In this document: piece by piece, positions 12,401 to 24,729 of the stretch
Numbering within the stretch: position 1 is the stretch's first letter
Layout of the letters: the number at the start of each line of letters is the position of its first letter
Origin: Motacilla alba alba
Taxonomy: Eukaryota > Chordata > Aves > Passeriformes > Motacillidae
Reading direction: 5' to 3'
DNA: 64,000 nucleotides
Assembly: GCF_015832195.1 (NCBI RefSeq)
Contig: NC_052016.1
Coordinates: 83,055,047 to 83,119,046 of the forward strand
Position numbers and translations under genes: made by a program
Notes under the pieces: generated by a model
What the model saw: the letters and a program-made list of their open reading frames with translations, nothing else
Told to the model about the DNA's origin: nothing
Databases searched by the model: none

Positions 12401-15400
12401 CCAAAATCTTCAAGAATGCTATCAGTGTTATATTACAGAATACCTGTAGCCTAACTTGAGGCTAAAACCCGGATGAGATGATAGGCAATAACTGTACCAG
12501 GGGGAAGGGAGGAGAGAGAATCTGCAGATAATGGCCCCTGCATTGACACCATTTAGTGCAAAGATTCTTTTTCTCTACCCCTAGTCCATAGACTAGATCT
12601 CATGGCAGGCTAATTCACACATTTCCTTCCTGGATCTCTGTACCTTAGGGCGTGGAAATGTATATCTGTTGCAAGGAAAATATGTCTTTTGCACTATCCT
12701 ACCCATAAAGGAAGAAAACCCTCAAAAGAGAAAACGTACAGAGCAAGTTCAGCTTTAAACTGCAGCATTTAAATGAGCACCTGGTGTTACCACTGAATCA
12801 GTGATTCTCTCAATAATTTTAAATGCTCAGACAAGAGGATTCCTATTTGGGGCTAATTTGTAGATCCCTTGAATCATGAATGCTGGAGGTCTCTTACACC
12901 AGTCCTTACTTGCAGTTATTCTCTCCAGATCAGATGTGCCCTGGGGTTGAAGTTGAGTGAAAGGAATGTTTTATTCCAACATTTCAAAAAACTAGGAGTT
13001 GGATTTGTTTCTGAGTTTGACCTTTCAGAAAAAGGAGTTGGCTGTCCTCATTACTGACTGTAGGATTTTCTTAACAACATGTATGGTTGGGTCAAAAGGT
13101 GAGAGATACCAAGGCATACAGAACATAGATGAGAATCAAATATCATCATTGGGTGCTTCTTTCTGTTCTATTGCCTTGAAAAAAGAAATCAGTCAGCAGA
13201 AAGTCTATACCATGCACAGAGCTACAAAATTCTGGAGCTATGCTCTTTTTATTAAACCAAGTGTGGGAAATATGAAGGAACAGGGAATCCAGAATCCCTT
13301 CATTTGCCATCTTGGACATGGTAATGTTGCCTAATCTATGTTCTAAATAGTTAAGACATTGTATTGTGTCTATTTGGGAGGTCCATCACATTCCCAGATG
13401 ATTTGACATTATTTTTTCAATATGTTAAAGTCAAAATATCTTTTATAATATACATGCAATTCAGGATTGGGATTACCCTGTAAATTGTCTGGATTGGTTC
13501 TTTGAGTAAGGCAAGAAGCCTTAAGGCAGGTGTTAAGCTTGCATTGCATGATGAATCCTGGAGCAGAGACCTCTAGAGCCAGGAGCAGCACGGGTGTAGC
13601 TGCACCACACTCTGAGGCAATTAACCTATAGAAAGGAGAGCTTCTTTCAAAGGAAGGCATAACATCAGTCAGAGAAACACTGCTGGGTTTGTTTGTTTTG
13701 TTGTCTCTTCTATATATAATTATTTATATATAATATGAATGGTTTTTAACTTAGGCAGACAATACCTGTTAGTGAATAGCTATGCAGTTCCACAAGGGCT
13801 GGAGTTGATTCCCCATTGTATTCTCTGTATCATAACTCTGATAAAAGGTTTGGAAAAGCTTTTCTCTTCTGTTTGCCTCTCTTGGTGTTACTAGGATTGA
13901 TCTTTTCCTTGCTGTCATTGCATTTTGGACATTCAATGAGCAGCACTAAAAGCAGGGAGAGAAAGAGGACAGTGTCAAAGACATGAATCATTTCCTTCCT
14001 ATGCCTATGGACAGACAAGCATTCTCTTGATGAGCTGGAAGGTCTAATTACACTGGAGTACAGTGAAAAATGTAGTCCACTGAGGATACTAGTCCTCTTT
14101 GGGAAAAAACAATAAATTTAAGAATTGTCCTTAACACTCTCATACAGAAAAAAAAAATAAATCTTTTCATTTAAAACAAGTGGGATTCCCTATACTAAAA
14201 TGTCCCTTCCCTATCCAATCACAAGGTAACAACTGATACATTTTTCAGTGGAAGTGGAGGGTTGACAAATCCAGATTGTGGAAGGGACAAGCAGATTTCA
14301 GGATTTCAAAGAAATCCAGCAGAAAGCCTTCTATAACTCCTGTCAGTGAACTATAACTTTACTTTTGTAAGAATCTGTTTATGAATCAATTTATTCTTGT
14401 GAACATCTGTACAAGCTTGTGTGATAGTGAATTTGTTCTGCATAAAGAGCAAAATAGTACAAAGATTAAATACTGATAATACTAGTTCTGTATGAGTGAA
14501 GATCAAGGAACCTTCCATAAAGGCTGCTATTATTTGCAAATTTCCACTTGCAAACCTTAACTCATAGATAACAAAATGAATTATGCAATGCCTATTAGAA
14601 TTTTCAATTTTTAGTTTAAAATTTTCCACCTAAATTGCTGAACAATTTTTTTTCCTAGATTCGTGTTTTTTCCCGCGTTCACCTCTGTCCGTGTGCTTTT
14701 CAGTCAATCAGATATTTATATTTCTGTCCTAATAATGTTTCTTGTAATCTCTGTATCTTATTTTCTTTCTCATAGTTCATCCCAAAAGGAAGTCTTTGCA
14801 TTGCAGTTTAGTTTGGATGATCAGTTATTTCTCTTCTCTCGTTGTAAAATGTCCATTGAGAAGATGCTATTTATGCTAGAGATCATTTAGCCCCCTAGCC
14901 AGATGTAACAGAAATCCAAGAGAGATACCAAAGTTTCATTTCCTTCATGAAAGAACATATGGGGGGATATCAGAATTCTTTCTGGTATTAGTCCTAGCCT
15001 GTGTATGGTGCTCCTGTGGGAAGCTTCTAACTGGCCATCAATCCTTCTATTAAGCCTCATATTTGGTCATGTCAGTGCTGAGTTATATGTGTCCAGTAAA
15101 GGTGTACCACCTGACAGGTTGCTCTGGCTAGAAAAAAAAAAAAAAAAAAAAAAGCCAGCAAACAAACAAAAAAAATATTTTTGGAATTTCATTTTCTCCT
15201 TTGAACCAGCACTGGTATGATCAATGACTAGACCAAGGAGTTTAAAAGAAAATATTTACAGTGCTACAGTGCCTTTAAACTACTCAAAAATGTTTTAGAG
15301 TGACAATTAATATTTTTTTTTTTTTACTATTGCAGTCTGTCCTAACAAAGCATAACCTATGAGAAAGAGCAAAGTGACTTAATCTACAAGCAGTATTGGG

Positions 15401-18400
15401 TTTACAAGATTAGTTGACAGTAAAGAATTTCCACTTATTTTTTGAAGTTTTTCTTCTTCACTATTAAAAATTGAAATGCATTTTGCCTAGAAGACAAACT
15501 TGATTCTGAAAATGTGCAGGATCGTTTATTTTCTGGGCACAGTCATTTATTTACTGGCAGAAGCAGTTTTCCAGGTGGTCACTTTTTAATCCAAGAGTGC
15601 AAAAGTAAATAAATATCTTATTAGCTTTTTTATTTGTCTATTTCACCTACTATGTTTGTGGATATGAGGTAGCGAGTGTTGTTTGTTCAATCTTGAGATG
15701 ATGGGGCTTTGCAGGGCTCTCTTGTTGGCTGCTAATACTCAATAGTTGGTTGCAGGAGGGACCTAAACTCTTCTTAAAGGTGCACAACGGAGCAAAAGGC
15801 AACAAACCCAGTTGCAATATTGTAAATTTACTTATGCATTAGAAAATTTTTCCCATGATGGAGGTAAGCCCCAGAGAAGGTTTTCTTGGGAATCTATGGA
15901 ATCGCTATCCTTAGAAATGTTCAAAAGAACTATATATTTTAAAAATTATCTCAATTGTGTAATAATATGTCACCTTTAGTGACATAACACCTGTATCTGC
16001 AGTTCTACAGGCAATATTTTCAGGAGTTTGTTCTACAAGATATTTAGAGCAGCTGGATTTCAAAGTTATAATTTTATTAGTGGAAGTGAGCTAATAGGCT
16101 TTGTTTAGAGGTTCTCGGGAAATTAAATAGTTCATCGATTGCTTTTCAGTGACTATCTTCAGGTCACTGCAAATAAACAGACTGTACAATGTGATTAAAT
16201 CATACTTTTTATGCAATATTGCCTTTCAACTTTAAGTAATTAGTTTATTGAAAAGTGAGGGTTTGTAACTTGCCAGCAAAATCAGGAGTCACAGGGCATG
16301 CTGAGCACCTTTGCACATCATTAGCAGAAGACCTATTGCAATACAAGGCAGTCACCTTGTGAAATTTCTCTGGAGCCATCATGGCAATTCTAAGGAATTT
16401 CCTAACTTTCCTAACTTCCTAACTTCAATACAAAAGGAAGAGAGTGCCAGTGGCAACTCTGCCCTTCATGTGAAACTGAACTGAGTTTAATAATTGAGAT
16501 TATTTCTTTTTGCATCTTTGATTACTGCCTATTTTAAAACTGTGCTCAAAAACACCAAGAAGGATTGGTTTTGTTGGTTTTTTTCTGTCATTTTCATAAT
16601 ACTTATCTCAGTCTCTGGGACTCCAAACCTGCTTTCACTGGTCAAGCTTTGATGTGAGCTGGTCCCAGTGTGTTTATGCTTGTCCTGTGCAGGTTGCACT
16701 GATTCTGCATCAGTACTGAGCACAGAGTGGGGCCGTGGCTGTAAAGAAGGTTTGCGAATCCTTCCTCTTCTTTCCAATGCTGTCTGCAGAATCCTGATGT
16801 AAGTGGCTCAAAGAGAAAAGCATGAGATGCTGCAGAGGTGCCCTGGACTTTCCATTGACCAGACCAGATACAGGCATCTACACTGGAGACATCAGAAATG
16901 AGGAACAATAAACTGGCACTCAAGGGAAATAAATAGATAAAAGTTTAATCAACCCTAGAAGCAGCAAGCAAATATCACTGTGTCAAGCAGCCTGTTTTGC
17001 TCCATAAAGCAAACAAAAAACAGGTTGGAGGGAGAAGACAGAAGTAGGGAAGAATGGAAGTAAAACTATGGAAACAAACAGTACAAAGTAATATATATGA
17101 CAAGTTCCACAAAAAAATAAAAAAGAATAAAAAATAAGCTAGAAGAGGACTCAGATTTATATTTTACAGTGCAAGGAAATATAAGCAGACTGTAGAGCTG
17201 TTCTGTACAAAGCTCCATAGCTGTCTCATATATTTTAATCATACCTCATTTTGGAAAATATTATGTCTTATATCCAAATAAAATGAACATGTTTTTTTAA
17301 TTAGCTACAATGACTTTAATTGAATGAGAACAGAAAGAACACAGGATGACTGCTGAAATGAATCAGTCAAGTCAAATTTCACTGGTACATTGCCACCAGT
17401 GCACTTCAGTTGAAAGGAAGTCTGCAGCTAGGCAGGGGCTGCCCCTAATAACATGGTTTTCATCACCAGGGCAGAAAGCCCTGCAACAGTCACCACATTT
17501 CAGGCAGTTATGGGGGGGGAAAGAGAGCATCAAAAGAATTGGTACAAATTGTTATGTTCATGTAAAGCAGGCAGAAGCAAAAGTGGCCTTTCAGCTGCAC
17601 TTTGGTTGTGATCCTGGGAGACTGAGGTCCTGAGTGCCTGTGCCCTGAAGTGAAACTGTAAAAGGCATCCCTGAACATTTAGTCCTTAAGTGTCCTTTCA
17701 TTTCAGTGAGACTCCTTTTCTTGAAATGCTCTTTATGCATTATACATCATCAGTACTATTTTTGTTTAGACACATCAGGAATCATCCCACAGTGATTAAA
17801 AATCATTATTCCATTAAGTTTCCTGCATAGAAAAAATTAATGACTCCATGAATCATAATTAAAGCTTCCACTTCTTTCAGCAAGCAGAAAGCCAGACATT
17901 CAACAGACCTTCTTGTTATCTATTTTGGCTACTCTAATGCTTCATTTTTCATCTTGCTTTCATGCTAACTGAGATCTCCATGCTTTCCCTTCATGTTTGT
18001 TTCCCTTACGTGGCTGTGAAGTTTTTTGAGCTGCAGAGTACAACTGATGAAGGAAAATATGGCTGTATTGGATAGGCAAGGTACTTTGGGTATTTTTCTA
18101 GTATTTTGTTGAGTGCGAGAGCAAGGGTTTTTGGTGGTTTTGCTTTTAGTTTTTTTAACACTATTTCATTTTATTAATATTTAAATGTAAGGTTGGAAGA
18201 TTTTTTTAATTTTTTTTTGCTGTATTTTTCCAGATGAACAGGCTGATAATTCATCTTACTCTTGTCCTGCTGCTTTTCCCCAGCAGTCAGTGTTTTATCA
18301 AATACATTTGTCAGCAAGGTCATAGTTATATCTAATGAAAGCATGTGCTACCATCACTTGTGTATGAGCAGGTAACCAGCAGCCTTAAAAAAGTATTCAT

Positions 18401-19275
18401 AGTTACTGATTTAAAATATTTGCAGATATTTGTAAATATATCTAAATTAATTAGAGGAACATCAACTAAATATTAATCAAAAATTTCTTGAAAGAATTAT
18501 GAGGAAAATTAGCTGTGGTCCAATGCAATGACATGCTTTGAAGTTCAGAGGGAAAAGCATGTATATTCAATTTGAAAAAAACCAAAGGGATATTTGTCTT
18601 TATCATACCAGTCTAAGGAAAAGCGTAATAAATACTAATCTGTATAATCACTTGATTTTCCACAAATCAGATATTCTTGAGAAACAAACTCTTGTAAATT
18701 GTTGGCCCTCACCTGTGCAATGATCCTTTCCTCTTGAAACCTTCTTTCCTTTCCACTTACTTCTCTGTTATCTTCTGCATCTTCCACCATTTCTTGGTGA
18801 GTCCTGCTGCCTCATCCTTCCTTGGCGGAGTGGCTGGTGAAAGTCCAGCTCTAGTAATGTAACACCCAGCATGGTGAAGGCCATGACCTGCAGTTGCTTG
18901 TAAGTAATAGCGCTGTATTTCTGAAATGATAGTAAAAACTGTGGTGCTGGAACTGATGGACCTGCCCTGCTGAGGAGGCATCAGGCTGTTACCTGTTAAA
19001 GGTCAACTTACAATTGATATTATTGTATTTTTCAGTTGCAGTGTAGAGCTTTTTTCCCCTCAAACATTAATTACAATGCACCTTTATATAATTGAAATTA
19101 TTATTATGGAATTTTTACACAAAATAATTAGCTATAATAGGACATTGGTGATACTGGCAGAGATGGGGTCTCTTTCTTGAAGTGTTTTTCACTGTAAATG
19201 GCAGGAATCATTCATTTATCTCAATTACGACCTTCTTAGTGCATTTTTTCCCCAGTGTAGCAGATCAAACCTAGC
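9485..19275. other. Unannotated AT-rich non-coding DNA
   Basis: Nearly 10 kb with no gene or dated mobile element that I can support. It contains scattered T or A homopolymers (for example 15132-15153, 22 A), a TA-rich patch at about 13709-13735, and a small triplet of TCCTAACTT-type units at about 16399-16425. A foldback with 8-bp outer arms lies at 16991-17024. Open frames are all at most 111 codons and have no recognisable protein features. Confidence 0.6.
15132..15153. repeat. A22 homopolymer
   Basis: A pure run of 22 A residues followed by an AAAC/AAAT-rich stretch. It could be a retroposon tail, but the preceding 150 nt do not match any SINE, CR1 or gene that I recognise. Confidence 0.9.
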
Positions 19276-19281
19276 AGCATT
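19276..19281. repeat. Target-site duplication, left copy (AGCATT)
   Basis: The hexamer AGCATT directly precedes the TG that opens the LTR, and an identical hexamer follows its terminal CA at 19637-19642. A 6-bp duplication is usual for class II (alpha/beta-like) retroviral integration. Confidence 0.8.
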
Positions 19282-19480
19282 TGTAGTAGGTAGGGAAAGG
19301 CGCTCGGAAGATTTTGGGCTGTTACGGAAAGTTACAGGAATGTCTCTTCCCTAATCCCCTAAGATAAGCCATCACCCTTGGAATGTGTAGCCCCCACTAA
19401 CATAGCCAGTAACTTTCCACTCTCTACTAACCCAGGAAGTGTTGTAAGACCCCCTCCTGACGTAGTGAAGTACCCCAGAG

Positions 19481-19487
19481 TATATAA
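19481..19487 (+). promoter_or_regulatory. LTR TATA box
   Basis: TATATAA lies about two-thirds of the way through the solo LTR and about 20 nt upstream of the poly(A)-signal variant, the compact arrangement expected when R is very short. It would be the core promoter of the LTR if still active. Whether it drives any host transcript cannot be told from sequence. Confidence 0.6.
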
Positions 19488-19503
19488 CCCCACAAGATGA
19501 AGC

Positions 19504-19509
19504 GATAAA
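19504..19509 (+). promoter_or_regulatory. LTR poly(A) signal variant GATAAA
   Basis: The hexamer GATAAA sits where the corresponding avian retroviral LTRs carry AATAAA, immediately upstream of the R-like 'ccaccacattggtgt' block. The single-base difference may be decay or a natural variant. Confidence 0.5.
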
Positions 19510-19636
19510 TGCCTTTAACCATCCACCACATTGGTGTTAGCGTCTTGTTACTGGCCCGAGCGACCGTGAGGGTATTAGGTCGTCGTGCTGTTTCATCGGA
19601 ACCAGGTTGCCCGCCTTTGCAATCAGAAAGGCAACA

Positions 19637-19642
19637 AGCATT
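19637..19642. repeat. Target-site duplication, right copy (AGCATT)
   Basis: Identical to the hexamer at 19276-19281 and directly follows the terminal CA of the LTR. Together the two copies fix the insertion boundaries to the base. Confidence 0.8.
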
Positions 19643-21897
19643 ACCCTCTGCTAATTATCGACTTCTTTCTCTTTTTCTTCTTTATATATACATTTGTGGA
19701 GTTTTTCCAACTAGCAACTGAAAGCATTCTGTGAAGATACTTCCCTCTACTGAAGAGGAGAACCTCCCTCATATGCTCTGTTGCTACCAATCCTTTTTCC
19801 ACATTAATTGCAAAGAAGGAGACTGCTGAAGAGCTGTCTTTTAAAGAATGGTTCTTTCTCACCATTGTTTTAGTTGGTGGTGATGCAGTCTTTTTCCTGC
19901 AGTGCTCTAAGATGTGAATACAAATTTTCTGTGGTCTTTTTTCCAGATGCCCAGTGAATCCACAGTAACAAACTCACTTTGTCTAGTCAAGCAGGAATTT
20001 ACAGACCTGCTTTTGTAGCACCATAGTGAGGGCTGTCTGCATCCTGGGTGATGTCCATAATTCTTCCTCTGGTTGAGGACTTTTACAGAGACATTCAACA
20101 CATCATCCGTAAGTCTTAGCTCCTGAGTGACAAAGCACAAAGAAGGTTTGATTCACTTACTATCTGACAATTCTTTTTATTGACAAGCTAAACAAGTGTT
20201 GCCAACACAGAGAAGAGATCAGACCACTCCAGTGTCTCAGTGAAGGTACAGGCTGGTCACAATACAGTTTCCTGGGATGTCTGGATTTTTTCCCATCTCC
20301 ATTGGCATCTATTACCATTTTGGTGGAAACCTGACACAAGGTTTGGCCTCTTCATGCACCTTCCTGTTCTTCTCAGAATTATTAACACTGTTTAGCGTGA
20401 TATTCGGTTAAAATCTAGTCTCAGCTTTTTTATATATTTAAAAAAGAAAAATCTAAATTTATCAGAGATAAAATCCAGTAATTTATTATGCCAAGTGTGG
20501 AAGTTAGCTGCTACAAAATTCAAATATCTTTTCTATCATCTAGAGTTGCCACTCAAAGAACTTTCTTCAACAATAACTTGAATAAATATTATGAGCTGCC
20601 AGTTACAGTTTCTTTCCCTTTGGGACAAAAAAAAAAAAAATCTATTAAAGTACTTACCATACATGTTCCTATAAGCTGCTATTCTGAAGGGAACAATATA
20701 CTCTAAATTCTTTGGCGGATACAACAATGGCACAAAATAAAAATTAATAGCAGGACACTGAAAGATCCCCCATTCCCTGACTTTTCTTCCTCCCCCAGTA
20801 AAACTGAACATTTTCTAAGTTTCATCACAGCAGCTTTCAGCAGAGATGATTTCTTGCCCAAAGGCACAGGAAGATTAACCAGCTATATCCAACTGCTCAA
20901 CCAATAACTCATCAGAAAAGGAGTCTAAAGAGCATATTGTAAGCTTCACAAATGCAATCAGTTTATCAAGGTCAGATAAGGACAAGAGCCTGAAAAGATA
21001 CGATTCAGGATGAAGACTGAACAGATACTTATACTCTGCAATTAGAAACCAAATGAGGCTACCTGCTGAATCGCAGGGGTGAAATACCACATTCTGCAAA
21101 AATTCACTGTCAACAGAACATACAAAGCCTGAAATCCCTGCTGATGAGGAGAAATTAACTTTGTAGTCAAAAAATTTATTGATGCTTTCTTTTTACAATT
21201 GTACAGTGGAATTGGAGAGATTAGGAGAGAATTTGTAATGCATAAATGAAGAGCTTTTATGCACATTTTTTATCACATCAGTGAAATGGCAGTATGTCTC
21301 TGACAATGACCTCTGGTATAATCATCATTAGTGATGGAGCAAGATGGCATCTGCTGAGAGGCTGACACCTGACGGGTGAAATATACGTATTTTTTATGAA
21401 ATTGAGGGCAATATTTTAATGGCAAAAATGCCTCATAGATAAAGTCAGAAAATTAAATTGCTGTACAATCCTGAATGTCTAAAACTGGGAAAGAAGTAAC
21501 CTATTGTTCAGAAGATATGAGGCAAGAAGGAAGGACAGGAGAGAAGAAAACATAGAAACAAAAGAATGTGTCATGGCCAATGTGCCATTCAGCAACTGTA
21601 GAAAACAACAAACAGGCAAGAAAAGTTAAAAATCTTTCTGATCTTTGCAAATCTTGTTTGTAAAAATCAACTGCTTTATTTTTGTTATCCCTTTTTAATT
21701 CGTAATTCACAAGAACAGATGGCTTGGTATTTCCTAAATAAAGGTCCTTATCCTTAGGTAATATTTTTGCTGTAGCGTTGATTGTCCCTTGGAATAGTTG
21801 CAAATGAACATGCAAGCTGACAATTTGCTGTGGCGCAGTGCTCATATATGTGATTCACTAGGACTTCAGTGCTCAAACTGCACTTTACTTACCATCA

Positions 21898-21967
21898 CAA
21901 AAAAAAACCAAAAACAAAAAAAACCACCAAAAAAACCCAAAAAAAAAACCACCAAAAAAACCCACAA
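21898..21967. repeat. A-rich tract with CC/CCACC interruptions
   Basis: About 70 nt of A runs broken by CC, CCACC and CCC. It yields Lys/Pro/Thr-rich or Phe/Gly-rich shadow frames on the two strands. It is low-complexity sequence with no sign of being the tail of an identifiable retroposon. Confidence 0.85.
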
Positions 21968-23266
21968 ATATCCCAAGGAATCTTTCCCTGAGGCTTTTTG
22001 CCTTTTTGAGCACAAAGGTGTATTGTAGAAATGCAGGAGACAAGCTGACTCAACATTTGAATCACCATTGTCTTTCTTCCACCCAGCTGCCTGGGCACAT
22101 AACCACCTGTACTCCCCAAAGCATTTCATGATTTGGCAGAAAAACACAGCTAAAATCACCTTTACGTGGTGTCATGAAGGTTTGTTCTCTTGAGATGTGC
22201 AACTCTGAGACCACAGAGATTGCTGTGAAAGAAACTCCTCTTAGTCTAGAGTTTGGTTAAAGCTTACAGGGTTTTAGAAACTAAAGATGAAGTAACTGCT
22301 TGCCAGTGCCTCTTACTGTTTTGCATTAGAATTGCCATAAAAATGTGTATATGGATAAAAGCTTACCATGTAAAGACTGGTTTAAAATAATATCCTTTGT
22401 TCTTACTAATTAAACTTGTAGGCCAGCCATCAGTGAGTAGGCATTGAGTATAATTAACCCCTTTTTTATTGCTTACCAACTGAGTTTCCTTAGTTTTCTG
22501 GAAGCACTGATAGTAACCCTGTGGTTTTCTGTTACAAGCTTGGTCTTTACGTGACATGTTTTCAGTTTCTCATAGAGAAATTTGCTTCATGAAGCTGTTC
22601 TTGAATGGTCTTCATCCAGATTTGTGTGTGCATACATCATGCATGCAGTACAGTGAGGCTGAGATTAGTCAGAGATTAGCTTGGCAAGAGGTTTTTGAAA
22701 TCAGAGGCATAGAAGGAAAGTATTTCCTTTCTACTATTGTTTGGTTCAGATGCTCAATTTCCTTTCTCTGTCAGTAAAACCTAGGCCACTACAACATTTT
22801 AGAAAATAATGATGTTTTCATTTATATATCAGCTGCAGAAAATTTGATAGTTCTTCATTCAAAATGAAGTTCCTACAAATACAACATAAAACCATGTGAA
22901 ATATGTTGTTATTCTGTCATTGAAAGTGTATTTGTAGACACAGAAGACAAAATCTGAAATTTGGTTTATATTGCTGAAAGAAAAAAAATTGTCTTAGGAG
23001 AACACTATGAAAAAGATCTGCGCATGGAATTTAAAAGCCAAAAATTGAGATTCTCTACATCCTTACCAAAAGTACAGTCATAATGAGAAAGACATTCTTA
23101 ACTGTAAAGGCTGCAAAGTTCAGTCAGAGGTTTGAAGATGTACGTCAGCTACATTTTTAAAACCTTCACACTTCAGAATACTGGTGCTCTGAAAGTTTTC
23201 ATAGAAGCAAGATTGTTGCAAATATTTGATAACATAAAGTGATATCAATGAGTATTTGCATCAGTG

Positions 23267-23290
23267 AAACTTAACACTGCTGTTAAGTTT
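23267..23290. repeat. Perfect 10-bp-stem hairpin, CTGC loop
   Basis: AAACTTAACA (23267-23276) and TGTTAAGTTT (23281-23290) are exact reverse complements separated by CTGC. The stem is short and AT-rich, well under the length of a microRNA precursor. Confidence 0.8.
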
Positions 23291-23321
23291 TTATAGATTG
23301 ACATGATTTACTTTCTGACTA

Positions 23322-23356
23322 AACTTAATGATTTGAACTTGATGATTTAAACTTGA
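23322..23356. repeat. 14-bp tandem repeat, 2.5 copies
   Basis: Units of the form AACTT(A/G)ATGATTT(G/A) occur at 23322-23335 and 23336-23349, with a partial third unit to 23356. The copies differ at two positions. This is a minor local duplication. Confidence 0.8.
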
Positions 23357-23585
23357 CTGGAAAAATACCAATGCAATGCTTTCTTGCTCACTGGATTCAA
23401 GTAATTGCAAGCATGTATGGAAACTGTTTAATCTTGAGTAAATTTTTTTGTTGTTTAATTTAATTTTGAAAATTCTAGATTTTCTAAGACAAGCAAAAAG
23501 AAAAGTTTGGTTGAATCAAGATCTGGTGCCATGAACAAAATAATAGGAATGTATTAGACCATAAAACAAAAGCATTTTGGGGTAA

Positions 23586-23612
23586 ACCCTAGCTTTAATA
23601 CCCTAGCTTTAA
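23586..23612. repeat. 14-bp tandem duplication (ACCCTAGCTTTAA)
   Basis: Two perfect 13-nt copies of ACCCTAGCTTTAA at 23586-23598 and 23600-23612, separated by one T. A recent small slippage duplication. Confidence 0.85.
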
Positions 23613-24729
23613 AAACGCTGCATATCTTTGAATGTCTTCTCATTGTCATGTGGACCAAACCTTCAGCAGAATTGTGAGAGGAACTCTGAAGCTTAGCCCT
23701 TCATTTGCAACAGAGGCAACATTCAGAGGATTTTTCTTTATTTTAGTACAGGTGCAGATCAGGCAGAGATAAAAGCAAAGCAGATATGACAGTTTCAGAT
23801 AATAATAGAAGTTGATGCTTTGTGCAGTGGACCGATGCTGATATGATGGTACTCAGGCGTCAGACTTGTGCTGTGCTAGGAAAATCACTGCTTCGCAGTT
23901 AAAATCACTGTGGTTCTGTACAAGAACGGTATATAATGAAAAAATAATGTAGGAAACAGCCTCTTAAGTGCTCATAAAATTTGCAGGCACTGCAACGGCT
24001 ACTGTTCAGTGTGCTGTGCACAGCAAGGGTGCTTTGGTGTCCAAAATGAATCAGTTCAGGGCACCCGAAGCAGACCTGGGTGAATTTTGCAGCAGCAGGT
24101 GGTCAGATAGTATTTAAAATAAAACATAGTTATAGCTAAATGTAGATATTGTTACAAATTCTCTTTTATTGTTATCACTATTTTTGATTATTAAAGATTT
24201 TTTCTTGTGCACAACAGGTATTTCATTCCTCTGCCCTATAGCCACTCCTTATATGAGGAGGAAAGGCAGGTAAAGAATATTAGGAGAGACAGACCAATAA
24301 AAACAAATAATGCAGCTATTGAAACCTGTGCTTAAATTAGTAAAAAAAATTCTAATACTGGAAAAAATTCAGACTCCTTAGTCCACTTCCCAGAGACATT
24401 ATAGTCAAAGCCAACTCGTGGAATAACATGGAAGAGGAGAGAACAATAACCTGAAGCCAGATTTACACAGGTCTTTGTGGTAGGATTTCTGCCTTAATTT
24501 GTGCATATAATTGCTCTTTGTCTATGTTCCACTTCAAGTCAATTGAAGCTCCTTCCAGAGTGTGATTCATTATCTCTTAAAATAGATCTGATAAATTATC
24601 TAGAAAGAGAGCCTAAGGTAAGTCGCTCGCAATTAGATGTCTAATTTTTGAGCAGCTGAATCTCACTTAATGCTGACAGTAAAGTAAGATCAGAGAGTAC
24701 GTGCATGGCAATTGCCTTGTTCTTTCCTG

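Larger units (their letters stand above)
19282..19636 (+). mobile_element. Solo LTR, avian class II ERV (alpharetrovirus-like R/U5)
   Basis: This is a 355-bp LTR that starts TGTAGTAGG and ends GGCAACA, giving the standard TG...CA termini, and it is flanked by perfect 6-bp duplications. It has a TATA box (TATATAA, 19481-19487) and a GATAAA poly(A)-signal variant at 19504-19509. Just after these comes a 'ccaccacattggtgt' block (19523-19537) that resembles the R region of avian alpharetrovirus LTRs, then a 'ggcccgagcgaccg' block like their early U5. No primer-binding site, gag, pol or env follows: both sides return at once to host DNA. The provirus has therefore been lost by recombination between its two LTRs. 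The orientation, TATA then poly(A) signal then U5, puts transcription on the plus strand. The perfect duplication suggests a fairly recent insertion compared with the CR1 copies here. Exact family naming needs a repeat library. Confidence 0.87.
19643..24720. other. Unannotated AT-rich non-coding DNA
   Basis: No supported gene or recognisable mobile element. It contains an A/C-rich tract (21898-21967), a perfect 10-bp-arm hairpin (23267-23290) and two short 14-bp-period tandem repeats (23322-23356 and 23586-23612). Open frames on both strands are at most 114 codons and have no recognisable domains. Confidence 0.6.

Noticed and set aside
16991..17024. Foldback CCTGTTTT...AAAACAGG considered as a microRNA hairpin
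   Set aside because: The stem is only 8 bp plus a 3-bp inner pairing with a large bulge, too short and interrupted for a precursor.
18757..18981. 74-codon minus-strand frame in a somewhat GC-richer patch, considered as an exon or pseudogene
   Set aside because: No recognisable domain, no clear splice borders and no similarity to a protein that I can name.
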